The position numbers were made by a program, and so were the translations under genes. From positions 1 to 64,000 of the forward strand of contig NZ_RXMA01000021.1 of NCBI RefSeq assembly GCF_003966125.1: DNA of 64,000 nucleotides, given 5' to 3'. The notes under the pieces are model-generated. The model was not told the origin of the DNA. It did no database searches and saw nothing but the letters and a program-made list of their open reading frames with translations. Below are positions 45,734-55,254 of the stretch, one piece after another (the first letter of the stretch is position 1; each line of letters begins with the position of its first letter). This DNA is from Azospirillum griseum. GTDB taxonomy: Bacteria > Pseudomonadota > Alphaproteobacteria > Azospirillales > Azospirillaceae.

Positions 45734-46405
45734 ATGAGAGTTCTTGATGCGCTGGAGGAGTGGATCATCTCCACCCTCATGGCGGCGGCCACGCTTGTCA
45801 TTTTCGTTGCGGTGCTGCACCGCTACCTCGTCGGCGTGCCCGCGTTGCAGGACATGATGCTGCGCTTCGATTTCACCTGGGCGCAGGAGCTGTGCATTTA
45901 CCTGTTTGTCTGGATGGCCAAATTCGGTGCCGCCTATGGCGTGCGCACCGGCATCCATGTTGGCGTCGATGTCGTCATCAACCGGTTGGACAGCCCGCTG
46001 CGCGCCCGCTTCATCGTGTTCGGCCTGCTGGCGGGCGCGCTGTTCACCGGCGTCGTCGGGTCGCTGGGGGCGAATTTCGTCTATCACATCGCCCAGACCG
46101 AGCAGGTTTCCGCCGATCTGGAAGCGCCGATGTGGCTGGTCTATCTGGCCATTCCGCTGGGGTCCTTCCTGATGAGCTTCCGCTTTCTTCAGGTCTGCGT
46201 CGCCTTCCGGCGCACCGGCAGCCTGCCCCACCACGATCACGGCCATGTCGAAGGGCTGGACAGCGGCGCGGACGAGGCGGCGGACATCAATTGGTACGCG
46301 TTGGACGATGGCCTGCACCCACATGACCTCGCCCATCCCAGCCAATCCGACCGCAAACCCGGCACCAAGCCCGGCTCCGGCCGCCCGCAGGAGAACGCAC
46401 GATGA
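45734..46405 (+). CDS. dctQ: TRAP transporter small membrane subunit, DctQ type
   Basis: 223 residues with four membrane spans: ISTLMAAATLVIFVAVLHRYL, ELCIYLFVWMAKFGAAYGVR, FIVFGLLAGALFTGVVGSLG and MWLVYLAIPLGSFLMSFRFLQV. The segment AQELCIYLFVWMAKFGAAYGVRTGIHVGVD is the DctQ signature. A histidine-rich, polar C-terminal extension of about 50 residues (HHDHGHVEGLDSG and on) is longer than usual and could be a cytoplasmic metal-binding or disordered tail. The stop overlaps the dctM start (ATGA). Confidence 0.93.
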   Translation: MRVLDALEEWIISTLMAAATLVIFVAVLHRYLVGVPALQDMMLRFDFTWAQELCIYLFVWMAKFGAAYGVRTGIHVGVDVVINRLDSPLRARFIVFGLLAGALFTGVVGSLGANFVYHIAQTEQVSADLEAPMWLVYLAIPLGSFLMSFRFLQVCVAFRRTGSLPHHDHGHVEGLDSGADEAADINWYALDDGLHPHDLAHPSQSDRKPGTKPGSGRPQENAR

Positions 46406-47700
46406 GCGCCGCCGTCATCTTCGGCCTGCTGCTGGTCCTGATGCTGACCGGCATGCCGATTTCCATTTCACTGGGTCTGACCGTTCTGACCTTCCTGTTC
46501 ACCATGACCGACGTGCCGATCAACGCCGTCGCGCTGAAGCTGTTCACCGGCATCGAGAAGTTCGAGATCATGGCGATCCCCTTCTTCATCCTGGCGGGCA
46601 ACTTCCTGACGCACGGCGGTGTCGCGCGCCGCATGATCAACTTTGCGACATCCATGGTCGGCCATTGGCACGGTGGGCTTGGGCTGGCCGGTGTGATGGG
46701 CTGCGCGCTGTTCGCGGCGGTGTCGGGATCCAGCCCGGCCACGGTCGTCGCCATCGGGTCGGTGATCCTGCCCGCCATGGTGCAGCAGGGCTTTCCCCGC
46801 CAGTTCGGCGCGGGCGTCATCACCACGGCGGGCGCGCTGGGCATCCTGATCCCGCCGTCGATCTGCATGGTGATGTACGCGGTGGCCACCGCCGGGAATC
46901 CCAAGGCGGCCTCCATCGGCCAACTCTTCATGGCGGGTGTGGTTCCGGGCCTGATCCTGGCCTTCCTGCTGGGGCTGACCACCTGGCACCGCGCGCGCAA
47001 GAACAACTACCCCCGCCTGCCAAAGGCCAGCCTCGGCCAGCGCCTGCGCACCTTCCGCGAAGCGGTGTGGGGCCTGCTGCTGATCGTGGTCGTCATCGGC
47101 GGCATCTACAGCGGGGCGTTCACCCCGACCGAAGCGGCGGCGATGAGCGCGGTCTACGCCTTCGTCATCGCCGTGTTCGTCTACAAGGACATGCCGCTGT
47201 CCAGCGTGCCGAAGGTGCTGCTGTCGTCGGCCAGCATGTCGGCCATGCTGCTCTACATCATCACCAACGCCGTGCTGTTCTCCTTCGTCCTGACCTCCGA
47301 AAGCATCCCGCAGGCGATCGCCGACTGGATCACGGCGCAGGGGCTGGGCGTGGTCGCCTTCCTGCTGGTGACGAACATCCTGCTGCTGATGGCGGGCAAC
47401 TTCATGGAGCCGTCCTCCATCGTCCTCATCATGGCCCCGATCCTGGTCCCGGTCGCCCTGCGCCTGGGGATCGACCCGGTCCATTTCGGCATCATCATGG
47501 TGGTGAACATGGAGGTCGGCATGTGCCACCCGCCGGTCGGCCTCAACCTCTACGTCGCCAGCGGCATCACCAAGATGGGCATCACCGAACTGACCGTGGC
47601 GGTGTGGCCGTGGCTGCTGACCATGCTGGCCTTCCTGGTCGCCGTCACCTACCTGCCGATCCTGTCGCTGTGGCTGCCGCGCACGCTCGGCATGCTCTGA
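46402..47700 (+). CDS. dctM: TRAP transporter large membrane subunit, DctM type
   Basis: 432 residues, about twelve membrane spans. GMPISISLGLTVLTFLF, IPFFILAGNFLTHGGVARRMINFA, GCALFAAVSGSSPATVVAIGSVILPAM and GALGILIPPSICMVMYAV are DctM signatures, and ENMEVG-like VVNMEVGMCHPPVGLNLYV near the end is the Na+-site region. It uses the sodium gradient to drive uptake of the acid delivered by DctP. Coupled to dctQ by a four-base overlap. Confidence 0.95.
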   Translation: MSAAVIFGLLLVLMLTGMPISISLGLTVLTFLFTMTDVPINAVALKLFTGIEKFEIMAIPFFILAGNFLTHGGVARRMINFATSMVGHWHGGLGLAGVMGCALFAAVSGSSPATVVAIGSVILPAMVQQGFPRQFGAGVITTAGALGILIPPSICMVMYAVATAGNPKAASIGQLFMAGVVPGLILAFLLGLTTWHRARKNNYPRLPKASLGQRLRTFREAVWGLLLIVVVIGGIYSGAFTPTEAAAMSAVYAFVIAVFVYKDMPLSSVPKVLLSSASMSAMLLYIITNAVLFSFVLTSESIPQAIADWITAQGLGVVAFLLVTNILLLMAGNFMEPSSIVLIMAPILVPVALRLGIDPVHFGIIMVVNMEVGMCHPPVGLNLYVASGITKMGITELTVAVWPWLLTMLAFLVAVTYLPILSLWLPRTLGML

Positions 47701-47719
47701 ACAACCACAAGCCTTTCCC

Positions 47720-50206
47720 TCACTGCGGGGTGTCTTCGGTCGCCCCCCCTGCTGATACGGCGTCACGCAGGTCGGTGCCGCGTTGCTGGTCCCGCAGCAG
47801 CGCGGCAACCGCGTCGGCGGTCATCGGGCGGGCGTACAGGTAGCCTTGCCCCTCCTCGCAACCCCGCGCGCGCAAAAACGCCCGCTGCTCCTCGGTTTCG
47901 ATTCCTTCGGCAATGGCGACCATGTTCAGCTTGTGGGCCATGGCGATGATCGCCTCGGCAATCGCTTCGTCGTTGCGGTCGTGGGGGATGTCCTGGACAA
48001 AGCTGCGGTCGATCTTGATGCGGTCGATGGGCAGGGACTTCAACGACCCCAGACAGGAATAGCCGGTGCCGAAATCATCAATGGCCAGCGACACCCCCAG
48101 CGCCTTCAGCGCGTGCAGCGTGGCCACACAGCGTTCGCTATCCTGCAAGGTGCTTTCCGTGATCTCAATCTCCAACAGAGCCGGATCAAGACCCGTGCTG
48201 TCCAGAATCTGACGGACGACGTTGGGCAAACGGTCGGGCTGCATCTGGCGGGCCGACACGTTGACCGCCATGCGCAGCGGCGGCAACCCGGCCTCCTGCC
48301 AGGCCCGCGCCTGCCAGCAGGCTTCGCGCAGCACCCAATCCCCCAGTTCCATGATCAGGCGGCTTTTTTCGGCGACCGGAACCACGTCGTTGGCACCGCA
48401 CAGCCCATGAATCGGATGCTGCCAACGGATCAACGCCTCGACCCCGATGATCGCGCCGGTGGCCAACTCCACCTGCGGCTGATAGTGGAGCCGCAATTCA
48501 TCCTTTTCAAAGCCGCGCCGCAGGTCGCGGTCGCGTTCCATCGACAGGGCCGCCTGCTCGGTCATTTCCTTGCGGTAGAACGCAAAGCCGCTGCGCCCGG
48601 CGTCCTTGGCCGCGTACATGGCCGTGTCTGCGGCGCGGATCAGATCCTCCTTCCTCGTGCCGTCTTCGGGAAACAGGCTGATGCCGACGCTGGCGGTGAT
48701 GGCGAATTCCATCCCCAACAGCGTGACCGGTCGGGACAGGGTGGCGATGATGCGATCCGCCAGCTCTCCCAGCGCTTCGGGATGCTCGACCCGATCCACG
48801 ATCACCATGAACTCGTCGCCACCCAGCCGGGCCACGGTGTCCTCGGCGCGCACGGCAAGCCGCAAGGCCTTGGCCACCGCGCGCAGCAGGTCATCGCCCA
48901 CGCTGTGGCCGAGCGTGTCGTTGATCTGTTTGAAATGGTCGAGATCAACGAACAGCAGGCCGACCTTGCCCTGGTTCCGCTCGGCCGCCTGCATCGCGTG
49001 TTCCAGCCGATCCATCGCCAACAGGCGGTTGGGCAGGTCGGTCAGCGGGTCGAAATGGGCCAGATGCTGGAAGCGCTCCTGCGCCAAGCGGATCGCGGTC
49101 AGATCGGAAAACAACAGGATGTAGTGCGACACCTGACCGCTGCGGTCGGCGACCGCCGCGATGTTCGCCAGCACCGGCAGTTCCTTGCCGTCGCGCCGAC
49201 GCCCTTGGATTTCCCCATGCCATTGCCGATCCGCAACCAGGGTGTTCTGCATGGTCTGCCAGTCGGCCGGGGACAGACACAGCGGCGACAGCAGGGGGGC
49301 GGGGCGGCCGATCACCTCGTTTCGGTCGTAACCGGTTATGGCGCAATAACCAGGGTTGCAATCCAGGGTGACAAAGCGATCATCCAGAATCAGGATGCCT
49401 TCCTGCGTCGCCTCGAACACCATGGCGGCCTGACGCAACTGGGCCTCGGCGCTACGGCGCGCCGTCACGTCCTGGATCACCCCGATCAGTCTTTTTCGTG
49501 CGCTGGATTCAGCGGTGAAGATCCGCCCCTGGACCTTCAGCCAATGGACGCTGCCGTCGGGATGGACGCTGCGAAACTCGATCACCCCCAAACCGTGGCC
49601 GTCCAGCGTCCGTTCCAACGCCCGATCGACCAGATCCCGGTCCTCCTCGTGCACCGTTTCCAGAAAACGCTCCCACGGCCCGGAAAACACCTCGTGCCCA
49701 TACCCGAACAGGCGTTGGGCCTTGCCGACGTGCAACAGGGTGCGGCTGGTCACGTCCAGTTCCCAAGACGCCATTTCCGCCGCCTCCAGCGCCAGATGCA
49801 GCCGCTCCTCGCTTTCGCGGATCGCCGAGTCGGTGGCGCTGCGCTCCAACGCCATCTGGATCGTCGCGTGCAATTCGCGTTCGCTGAACGGTTTGACCAG
49901 ATACCCATAAGGCTTGGTGCCGCGCGCCCGCTCCAGGGTCGCGGCTTCGGAATAGGCGGTCAGATAGATGATCGGCGTGTGGAACTCCTTTTGGATTTCC
50001 GACGCGGTCTCGATCCCGTCCATCGGGCCTTCGATGTGGATGTCCATCAGCACGATGTCGGGCAACTCGCTGCGGACGCGTGCCAGGGCCTGCTCCCCCG
50101 ATGCCACGGGGGACGATGGATCGTAGCCCAGGGACCTCAACCGTTGCTGAAGATGCAGAGCGACGATCCGCTCATCCTCAACCACCAGAACGCGGGCTTG
50201 GGACAT
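47720..50206 (-). CDS. Response regulator with REC-PAS-PAS-GGDEF-EAL domains
   Basis: 828 residues. REC domain (about 1-125) with phospho-acceptor Asp55 in VLMDIHIEG and KPF near 104; two PAS domains (about 130-250 with PWERFLETVHEEDRDLV; about 255-375 with GYCAITGYDRNEVIGR); a GGDEF domain with intact RLGGDEFM (about 458) and the DPLTDLPNR start; and an EAL domain with VEALIRWQHP (about 587), NVSARQ, EITES and DDFGTGYS. Both cyclic-di-GMP synthase and phosphodiesterase motifs look intact. The gene overlaps the end of the kinase gene, so the kinase probably controls it by phosphorylation. Confidence 0.95.
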   Translation of the reverse strand: MSQARVLVVEDERIVALHLQQRLRSLGYDPSSPVASGEQALARVRSELPDIVLMDIHIEGPMDGIETASEIQKEFHTPIIYLTAYSEAATLERARGTKPYGYLVKPFSERELHATIQMALERSATDSAIRESEERLHLALEAAEMASWELDVTSRTLLHVGKAQRLFGYGHEVFSGPWERFLETVHEEDRDLVDRALERTLDGHGLGVIEFRSVHPDGSVHWLKVQGRIFTAESSARKRLIGVIQDVTARRSAEAQLRQAAMVFEATQEGILILDDRFVTLDCNPGYCAITGYDRNEVIGRPAPLLSPLCLSPADWQTMQNTLVADRQWHGEIQGRRRDGKELPVLANIAAVADRSGQVSHYILLFSDLTAIRLAQERFQHLAHFDPLTDLPNRLLAMDRLEHAMQAAERNQGKVGLLFVDLDHFKQINDTLGHSVGDDLLRAVAKALRLAVRAEDTVARLGGDEFMVIVDRVEHPEALGELADRIIATLSRPVTLLGMEFAITASVGISLFPEDGTRKEDLIRAADTAMYAAKDAGRSGFAFYRKEMTEQAALSMERDRDLRRGFEKDELRLHYQPQVELATGAIIGVEALIRWQHPIHGLCGANDVVPVAEKSRLIMELGDWVLREACWQARAWQEAGLPPLRMAVNVSARQMQPDRLPNVVRQILDSTGLDPALLEIEITESTLQDSERCVATLHALKALGVSLAIDDFGTGYSCLGSLKSLPIDRIKIDRSFVQDIPHDRNDEAIAEAIIAMAHKLNMVAIAEGIETEEQRAFLRARGCEEGQGYLYARPMTADAVAALLRDQQRGTDLRDAVSAGGATEDTPQ

Positions 50207-51287
50207 GCGGTGACTCCGTCTGTTTGGCGCTTGGGAATCTCAAGGAAAAGCGCGTCGGGTTCGCTCTCTGGATCGCCAGGGAACCGCCCAGCTGCTCGGT
50301 CAAAAGGCTGACCAGTTGCAAACCAAGCGTGCCGGTCACGTCTGGATCGATGTCGTCCGGCAGGCCGACGCCGTTGTCGCTGACCGTCAGCGAGACCTCC
50401 GTCGGGGTTTCGTTGACCAACCGGACCTCGATCTCTCCGCCGCGCCCGTCGGGGAAGCCATGCTTGATGGCGTTCGAAATCAATTCGTTCACGATCAGAC
50501 CGCAGGGGATGGCCGCGCTGATCGGCAGTTGGACACCGATGGTGTGGACCATCAGGGCGATGCGGGAGGGATCGATCTCGTAGGAGGCGATGAGGGTCGG
50601 GGCCAGGGAATCAAGAAAGCTGGCGAAGTCGACCCGCGCGAAGTCTTTCGACTGGTACAGGGTTTGATGGATGAGCGCCATCGACCGGATGCGCGTCTGG
50701 CTGTCGCGCAGCATCGCCAAAACCTGTGCGTCGTCGATGCGCGCCGATTGCAAACCCAGAAGACTGTCGATGACCTGAAGATTGTTTTTCACGCGGTGAT
50801 GGATTTCCGCGAGCAGAAGATCCTTTTCCTTCAGAGCTTGTTGGATCCGTTCTTCTTTCTGCTTGCGGTCGGAAATGTCGACGATGGCCGACAGCACCAT
50901 GGTTCCATCTTCGGTTTCAATCGGATTCAAGCCGATTTCGACCGGAAACTCACTGCCATCCTTGCGCAAACCATACAGGTCACGCCCCTCTCCCATGGGT
51001 CGCGACTGGGGCTGCGCGAAGAAGGATGCCCGCAAGGCCGGATGGTGGGCGCTGAAACGGACGGGAACCAGGAGTTCGATCGGTTGCCCCAGCAATTCAC
51101 TGCGGGCGTAGCCGAACACGCGCTCGGCCTGGGCGTTGATCATCTCGATCAGCCCACGGCTGTTGATCATGACCATGGCGTTGGGGGCGGATTCGACGAC
51201 CTGCCGAAACCGCTCCTCGCTTTTGCGCAGGGCGTGCTCGATCCGCAGACGATGCACATCCTGGAGCAGCGTGGGTTCGTCCTGCAC
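50178..51287 (-). CDS. PAS-sensor histidine kinase (HisKA_2/HWE-type)
   Basis: 369 residues. A PAS domain (about 25-145: RFRQVVESAPNAMVMINSRGLIEMINAQAERVFGY) leads into the phospho-acceptor helix KDLLLAEIHHRVKNNLQVIDSLL, typical of the HisKA_2 group common in alphaproteobacteria, and an HATPase domain with CGLIVNELISNAIKHGFP (N box) and VSDNGVGLP (G1). No membrane span, so a cytoplasmic sensor. The start is a GTG at 51287 with GTGGAGG six bases upstream; the open frame continues farther but its codon use there is unlike a gene. The last 29 bases overlap the response-regulator gene. Confidence 0.9.
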   Translation of the reverse strand: MQDEPTLLQDVHRLRIEHALRKSEERFRQVVESAPNAMVMINSRGLIEMINAQAERVFGYARSELLGQPIELLVPVRFSAHHPALRASFFAQPQSRPMGEGRDLYGLRKDGSEFPVEIGLNPIETEDGTMVLSAIVDISDRKQKEERIQQALKEKDLLLAEIHHRVKNNLQVIDSLLGLQSARIDDAQVLAMLRDSQTRIRSMALIHQTLYQSKDFARVDFASFLDSLAPTLIASYEIDPSRIALMVHTIGVQLPISAAIPCGLIVNELISNAIKHGFPDGRGGEIEVRLVNETPTEVSLTVSDNGVGLPDDIDPDVTGTLGLQLVSLLTEQLGGSLAIQRANPTRFSLRFPSAKQTESPHVPSPRSGG

Positions 51288-51624
51288 GCGCAACCTCCAC
51301 CCGTGTTTCTCCGGCGGATGTGTTCCGTCGGTCGCGTCTTGCTCCCTGAACCGGCAACATTTCAATTGCCTCAATAGACAACAAATGGCGAAAGACAAAA
51401 ACGGCACCGTGAGGAGAATGCCGCCCCCCCCCAACCGCAAGATCGGACGTGCGGCTTTCATGAAAAATTTAAGAAATTTAAGAATTTCCACATACACGAT
51501 CACGCTGCGCACTTCACACGCCGCGCATTGCGCACAATGTGAGAGGGTAGGACAATTATAACATGCTGTCCACCCGCCATTTGGTAAGTGTTCATACTTT
51601 CCGAGCGTCCCGCACCAGCGCGAC
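51288..51624 (-). promoter_or_regulatory. Gene-free region upstream of the kinase gene
   Basis: A 337-base stretch with lower GC than its surroundings. It holds a perfect TATAAT (+ strand 51555-51560, read on the minus strand), a CATTG/CAATG repeat at 51526-51539 and a tandem AAATTTAAG pair near 51475. A kinase promoter with a long leader is the likeliest content. An open frame through part of it has atypical codon use and is not called. Confidence 0.4.
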
Positions 51625-51656
51625 AAGGCCCGCCCATCACGCGATGGGCGGGCCTT
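51625..51656 (-). terminator. Terminator hairpin after ahpF
   Basis: AAGGCCCGCCCAT and its complement form a perfect 13-bp stem with a six-base loop, 60 bases past the ahpF stop. The stem ends in TT but no longer U-run follows. It is the most likely 3' end of the ahpF transcript. Confidence 0.65.
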
Positions 51657-51715
51657 GAAACGACCAACGGGGACAAAAGCAGATCAGGACAACCGACGGC
51701 CCTGATCCTGGGCGC

Positions 51716-53305
51716 TCACTCCGCCGCGACGCTCTGGGCCGGTTCCTCGGCCGGAACGGTGCGGATCAGGTGGTCGAAGGCCGACAGGGCGGCCTTGGCC
51801 CCTTCGCCCATGGCAATGATGATCTGCTTGAACGGCGTGGTCGTCGCATCGCCCGCCGCGAACACGCCGGGCAGCGAGGTTTGGCCACGGGCGTCCACCT
51901 CGATCTCACCGCGCGGCGACAGGGCGAGCGTGCCCTTCAGCCATTCGGTGTTCGGCACCAAGCCGATCTGCACGAAGATGCCTTCCAGATCAACACGCCG
52001 CAGCTCGCCGCTGTTGCGGTCCTTGTAGGACAGGCCCGTCACCTTCGTCCCGTCGCCGTGCACCTCCGTGGTCTGGCCCGAGGTGATGACGGTGACGTTG
52101 GGCAGGCTGAACAGCTTGCGCTGCAGCACCGCGTCGGCGCGCAACTGGCTGTCGAACTCGATCAGGGTGACGTGCGAGACCAGACCGGCCAGATCGATGG
52201 CCGCTTCGACACCGGAGTTGCCGCCGCCGATCACCGCCACCCGCTTGCCCTTGAACAGCGGGCCGTCGCAGTGCGGGCAATAGGCCACGCCCTTGTTGCG
52301 GTATTCCGCCTCGCCCGGCACGTTCATCGACCGCCAGCGCGCGCCGGTGGACAGCACGACCGTGCGGGATTTCAGCGTCGCGCCGCTGGCAAGCTTCACC
52401 TCGATCAAGCCGCCGGGGACCGCCGCCGGAACCAGAGCCTGCGCGGTTTGCAGGTTCATGATGTCAACGTCGTATTCCTTGACGTGCTGCTCCAGCGCGG
52501 TGGCCAGCTTCGGCCCTTCGGTGTGGCGGACGGAGATGAAATTCTCGATCGCCATGGTGTCGAGCACCTGACCGCCGAAGCGTTCCGACGCCACACCAGT
52601 GCGGATGCCCTTGCGCGCCGCATAGACCGCCGCCGCCGCACCAGCCGGACCGCCACCGATCACCAGCACGTCGAACGCGGCCTTGGCCTTGATCTTTTCG
52701 GCCTCGCGCGCCGCCGCACCGGTGTCGAGCTTGGCGACGATCTGCTCCAGCCCCATGCGGCCCTGGCCGAAGGGTTCGCCGTTCAGGTAGATCGACGGCA
52801 CGGCCATGATCTGGCGGCTCTCGACCTCCGCCTGGAACAGCGCGCCGTCGATGGCGACATGCCGGATCCGGGGGTTCAGAACGCTCATCAGATTCAGGGC
52901 CTGCACCACGTCGGGGCAGTTCTGGCAGGACAGCGAGAAGTAGGTTTCAAACTGGAAGTCGCCGTCCAGATCCTTCACCCGCTCGATCAGGTCGGCGGAT
53001 TCCTTGGACGGGTGACCGCCGACCTGCAACAGGGCGAGCACCAGCGAATTGAATTCATGGCCCATCGGCAAACCGGCGAACCGCACGGCGATGTCGGTGC
53101 CAACGCGGGCGATGGCGAAAGAGGGCGTGCGGGCGTCATCGGCGCGCCGCAGCGTGATCTTGTCGGTCAACGACGCGATGTCCTCCAACAGCCCCAGCAT
53201 CTCCTGGGATTTGGCGGAGTCGTCGAGGGACGCAACCAGTTCGACGGGCTGCGTGATCCGCTCCAGATACGCTTTCAGTTGACCTTTGAGCGTGGCGTCC
53301 AGCAT
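51716..53305 (-). CDS. ahpF: Alkyl hydroperoxide reductase subunit F
   Basis: 529 residues, full length. The N-terminal thioredoxin-fold pair carries CQNCPD (Cys127, Cys130); FAD-binding [17 protein letters not shown] and the redox pair CPHCDG (Cys343, Cys346) with NADH-binding [15 protein letters not shown] follow, then [15 protein letters not shown]. It uses NADH to re-reduce AhpC. It lies downstream of ahpC on the same strand, but a hairpin between them and a 236-base gap suggest ahpC is also expressed alone. Confidence 0.97.
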   Translation of the reverse strand: MLDATLKGQLKAYLERITQPVELVASLDDSAKSQEMLGLLEDIASLTDKITLRRADDARTPSFAIARVGTDIAVRFAGLPMGHEFNSLVLALLQVGGHPSKESADLIERVKDLDGDFQFETYFSLSCQNCPDVVQALNLMSVLNPRIRHVAIDGALFQAEVESRQIMAVPSIYLNGEPFGQGRMGLEQIVAKLDTGAAAREAEKIKAKAAFDVLVIGGGPAGAAAAVYAARKGIRTGVASERFGGQVLDTMAIENFISVRHTEGPKLATALEQHVKEYDVDIMNLQTAQALVPAAVPGGLIEVKLASGATLKSRTVVLSTGARWRSMNVPGEAEYRNKGVAYCPHCDGPLFKGKRVAVIGGGNSGVEAAIDLAGLVSHVTLIEFDSQLRADAVLQRKLFSLPNVTVITSGQTTEVHGDGTKVTGLSYKDRNSGELRRVDLEGIFVQIGLVPNTEWLKGTLALSPRGEIEVDARGQTSLPGVFAAGDATTTPFKQIIIAMGEGAKAALSAFDHLIRTVPAEEPAQSVAAE

Positions 53306-53478
53306 GGCAATGGTTCCCGATTGGAAAAGGCGTCGGATCGAACCGAGTGCGCGTCGGTGGTGGTCCGGCAGGGAGAATTTGAAAGCACGGTTTTAAAAAC
53401 GGACGGCTGCCGCCTGCGCGATGCCGTGCGCGTCGCACCCGTTCGCAACAATCCCCGGCGTGATCGCTCGGAGGGGAG

Positions 53479-53521
53479 CACCGGCCCGCCGCGCCCGTGT
53501 TGCTGGGGCGGCGGGCCGGTG
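53479..53521 (-). terminator. Hairpin between ahpC and ahpF
   Basis: CACCGGCCCGCCG and its perfect complement are separated by 17 bases, starting 21 bases after the ahpC stop. No U-run. Probably attenuates read-through so that ahpC exceeds ahpF, which suits their roles. The rest of the gap 53306-53541 shows no gene. Confidence 0.6.
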
Positions 53522-53541
53522 CCGGTCAAGCGACCGGACGC

Positions 53542-54105
53542 TTAGATCTTGCCGACGAGGTCGAGCGACGGGGCGAGGGTCTTCTCGCCTTCCTTCCACT
53601 TGGCCGGGCAGACTTCGCCGGGGTGCGAGGCGACATACTGCGCGGCCTTGACCTTGCGCAGCAGCTCACCGGCGTCGCGGCCGATGCCACCGGCGGTGAC
53701 TTCGACGATCTGGATGACGCCGTTGGGATCGACGACGAAGGTGCCACGATCGGCCAGACCGGCTTCTTCGATCATGACGTCGAAGTTGCGGGTGATGGTC
53801 CCGGTCGGGTCGCCGACCATGGTGTAGCCGATCTTGCCAATGGCGGGCGAGGTGTCGTGCCAAGCCTTGTGCGAGAAGTGGGTGTCGGTCGACACGGCGT
53901 AGATTTCGACGCCCAGAGCCTGGAAGGCGGCGTAGTTGTCGGCCAGATCCTCAAGCTCGGTCGGGCAGACGAAGGTGAAATCGGCGGGGTAGAAGAACAC
54001 GACCGACCACTTGCCCTTCAGATCGGCGTCGGTGACGTCGATGAACTTGCCGTTCTTGAAGGCGGTGGCCTTGAAGGGCTTAATCGCGGTGTTGATCAAA
54101 GACAT
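53542..54105 (-). CDS. ahpC: Alkyl hydroperoxide reductase subunit C (peroxiredoxin)
   Basis: 187 residues, standard length. Peroxidatic Cys47 in DFTFVCPTE and resolving Cys166 in [10 protein letters not shown]; other marks are [32 protein letters not shown] and [17 protein letters not shown]. Two-Cys peroxiredoxin that reduces H2O2, organic peroxides and peroxynitrite, recycled by AhpF. It is divergent from oxyR, with a strong palindrome near the oxyR start, so OxyR control is very probable. Confidence 0.98.
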   Translation of the reverse strand: MSLINTAIKPFKATAFKNGKFIDVTDADLKGKWSVVFFYPADFTFVCPTELEDLADNYAAFQALGVEIYAVSTDTHFSHKAWHDTSPAIGKIGYTMVGDPTGTITRNFDVMIEEAGLADRGTFVVDPNGVIQIVEVTAGGIGRDAGELLRKVKAAQYVASHPGEVCPAKWKEGEKTLAPSLDLVGKI

Positions 54106-54256
54106 TGTGCTCTCCGAAGGATGAACAAGGTTTGGGGTTTGGCCCCGGTCCGGGGTCCGGCGACGCGTCCGGATCGGTGCGGCGTCTCCCCAGGGTTGCT
54201 TGACCAGAACAGAGATAGGGGAAATCGCTGACCAAGAGAAACACAAAATACCGATT

Positions 54257-54283
54257 GCATTGATCGGCAAATCCGATCAATGC
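54257..54283. promoter_or_regulatory. Perfect palindrome at the oxyR start, probable OxyR site
   Basis: GCATTGATCGG and its complement CCGATCAATGC flank a five-base centre (54268-54272). The 27-bp palindrome contains T-N11-A pairs as in LysR-family sites and covers an upstream ATG at 54280, leaving ATG 54292 as the better oxyR start. It is about 150 bp from the ahpC start and 9 bp from that of oxyR, suiting autorepression and divergent activation. Confidence 0.6.
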
Positions 54284-54291
54284 TTCCGACC

Positions 54292-55218
54292 ATGAAGCCC
54301 CTGCCCACCCTGCGCCAGCTCCGCTATCTCGTTGCCGTGGTTGACCGTTGCCATTTCGGCCAAGCCGCCGAGGCCTGTCTGGTCAGCCAGTCGAGCTTGA
54401 GCGCCGGGATCCAGGAGTTGGAGGATCTGTTGGGCGCGCCGCTGCTGGAACGCACGCGCCGCACGGTGATGCCGACTCCGCTGGGGCGCGAGATCGCCGA
54501 ACGCGCCCGCGCGCTGTTGAAGGACGCGGAGGATCTGGTGGATCTGACCCGCAGCGCCGCCGATCCGATGGCCGGGCCGCTGCATCTGGGGGTGATTCCG
54601 ACCATCGGGCCGTTCCTGATCCCGCGCGTGATGCCCGATTTGCGGGCGGCCTTTCCCAATCTGAAACTGTATCTGCGCGAGGACCAGACCGCCCGCCTGC
54701 TCGACCGGCTGAACGGCGGGGAGTTGGACGCCGCCCTGCTCGCCCTGCCCTACCCGATGGGCGACATCGAAGCGCTGGACATTGCCGAGGATCATTTCTT
54801 CTTCGTCTGCCTGCCCGAACACCGGCTGTGCGCCTCGGCCACCGCCCACCCGATCGACGTGGCGATGGAGGATTTGCTGCTGCTGGAGGACGGCCATTGC
54901 CTGCGCGATCACGCGCTGGCCGCCTGCGCGCTCGACAGCGCCCCGCGCAACACCGTGTTCCAGGGCACCAGCCTGCTGACCCTGGTGCAGATGGTCGCCA
55001 ACGGGCTGGGGGTGACGCTGCTGCCGCAGATGGCGGTCGAATCGGGCATTCTGCGCGGCCTCAACCTGGAGGTCCGCCCGCTGGACGGCGAACGCCCCTT
55101 CCGCCGCATCGCCCTGGTCTGGCGGCGCAGTTCGGGCCGCAAGGAAACCTTCCGCCGTCTGGCCGCGACGCTGAAAGCGTCGCTGGCGGTGGTGTCGGCA
55201 CCGCCAGCGACGCCCTGA
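54292..55218 (+). CDS. oxyR: Hydrogen-peroxide-sensing LysR regulator OxyR
   Basis: 308 residues. MKPLPTLRQLRYLVAVVDRCHFGQAAEACLVSQSSLSAGIQELEDLLG is an OxyR-type HTH. The redox switch is kept: GHCLRDHALAAC places Cys203 and Cys212 eight residues apart with the intervening conserved histidine, as in E. coli C199/C208. Peroxide forms the disulfide and activates ahpC and other genes. Divergent from ahpC. No ribosome site is evident for ATG 54292 or 54280; 54292 is chosen because 54280 lies inside a perfect palindrome. Confidence 0.93.
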   Translation: MKPLPTLRQLRYLVAVVDRCHFGQAAEACLVSQSSLSAGIQELEDLLGAPLLERTRRTVMPTPLGREIAERARALLKDAEDLVDLTRSAADPMAGPLHLGVIPTIGPFLIPRVMPDLRAAFPNLKLYLREDQTARLLDRLNGGELDAALLALPYPMGDIEALDIAEDHFFFVCLPEHRLCASATAHPIDVAMEDLLLLEDGHCLRDHALAACALDSAPRNTVFQGTSLLTLVQMVANGLGVTLLPQMAVESGILRGLNLEVRPLDGERPFRRIALVWRRSSGRKETFRRLAATLKASLAVVSAPPATP

Positions 55219-55254
55219 TCGCCGGATCCGTTTCAACCGACCGGTGGCCCCGGT

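Noticed and set aside
51288-51626. Longer N-terminus for the histidine kinase
   Set aside because: The extension has AT-rich, rare-codon sequence unlike neighbouring genes, whereas GTG 51287 has a strong ribosome site.
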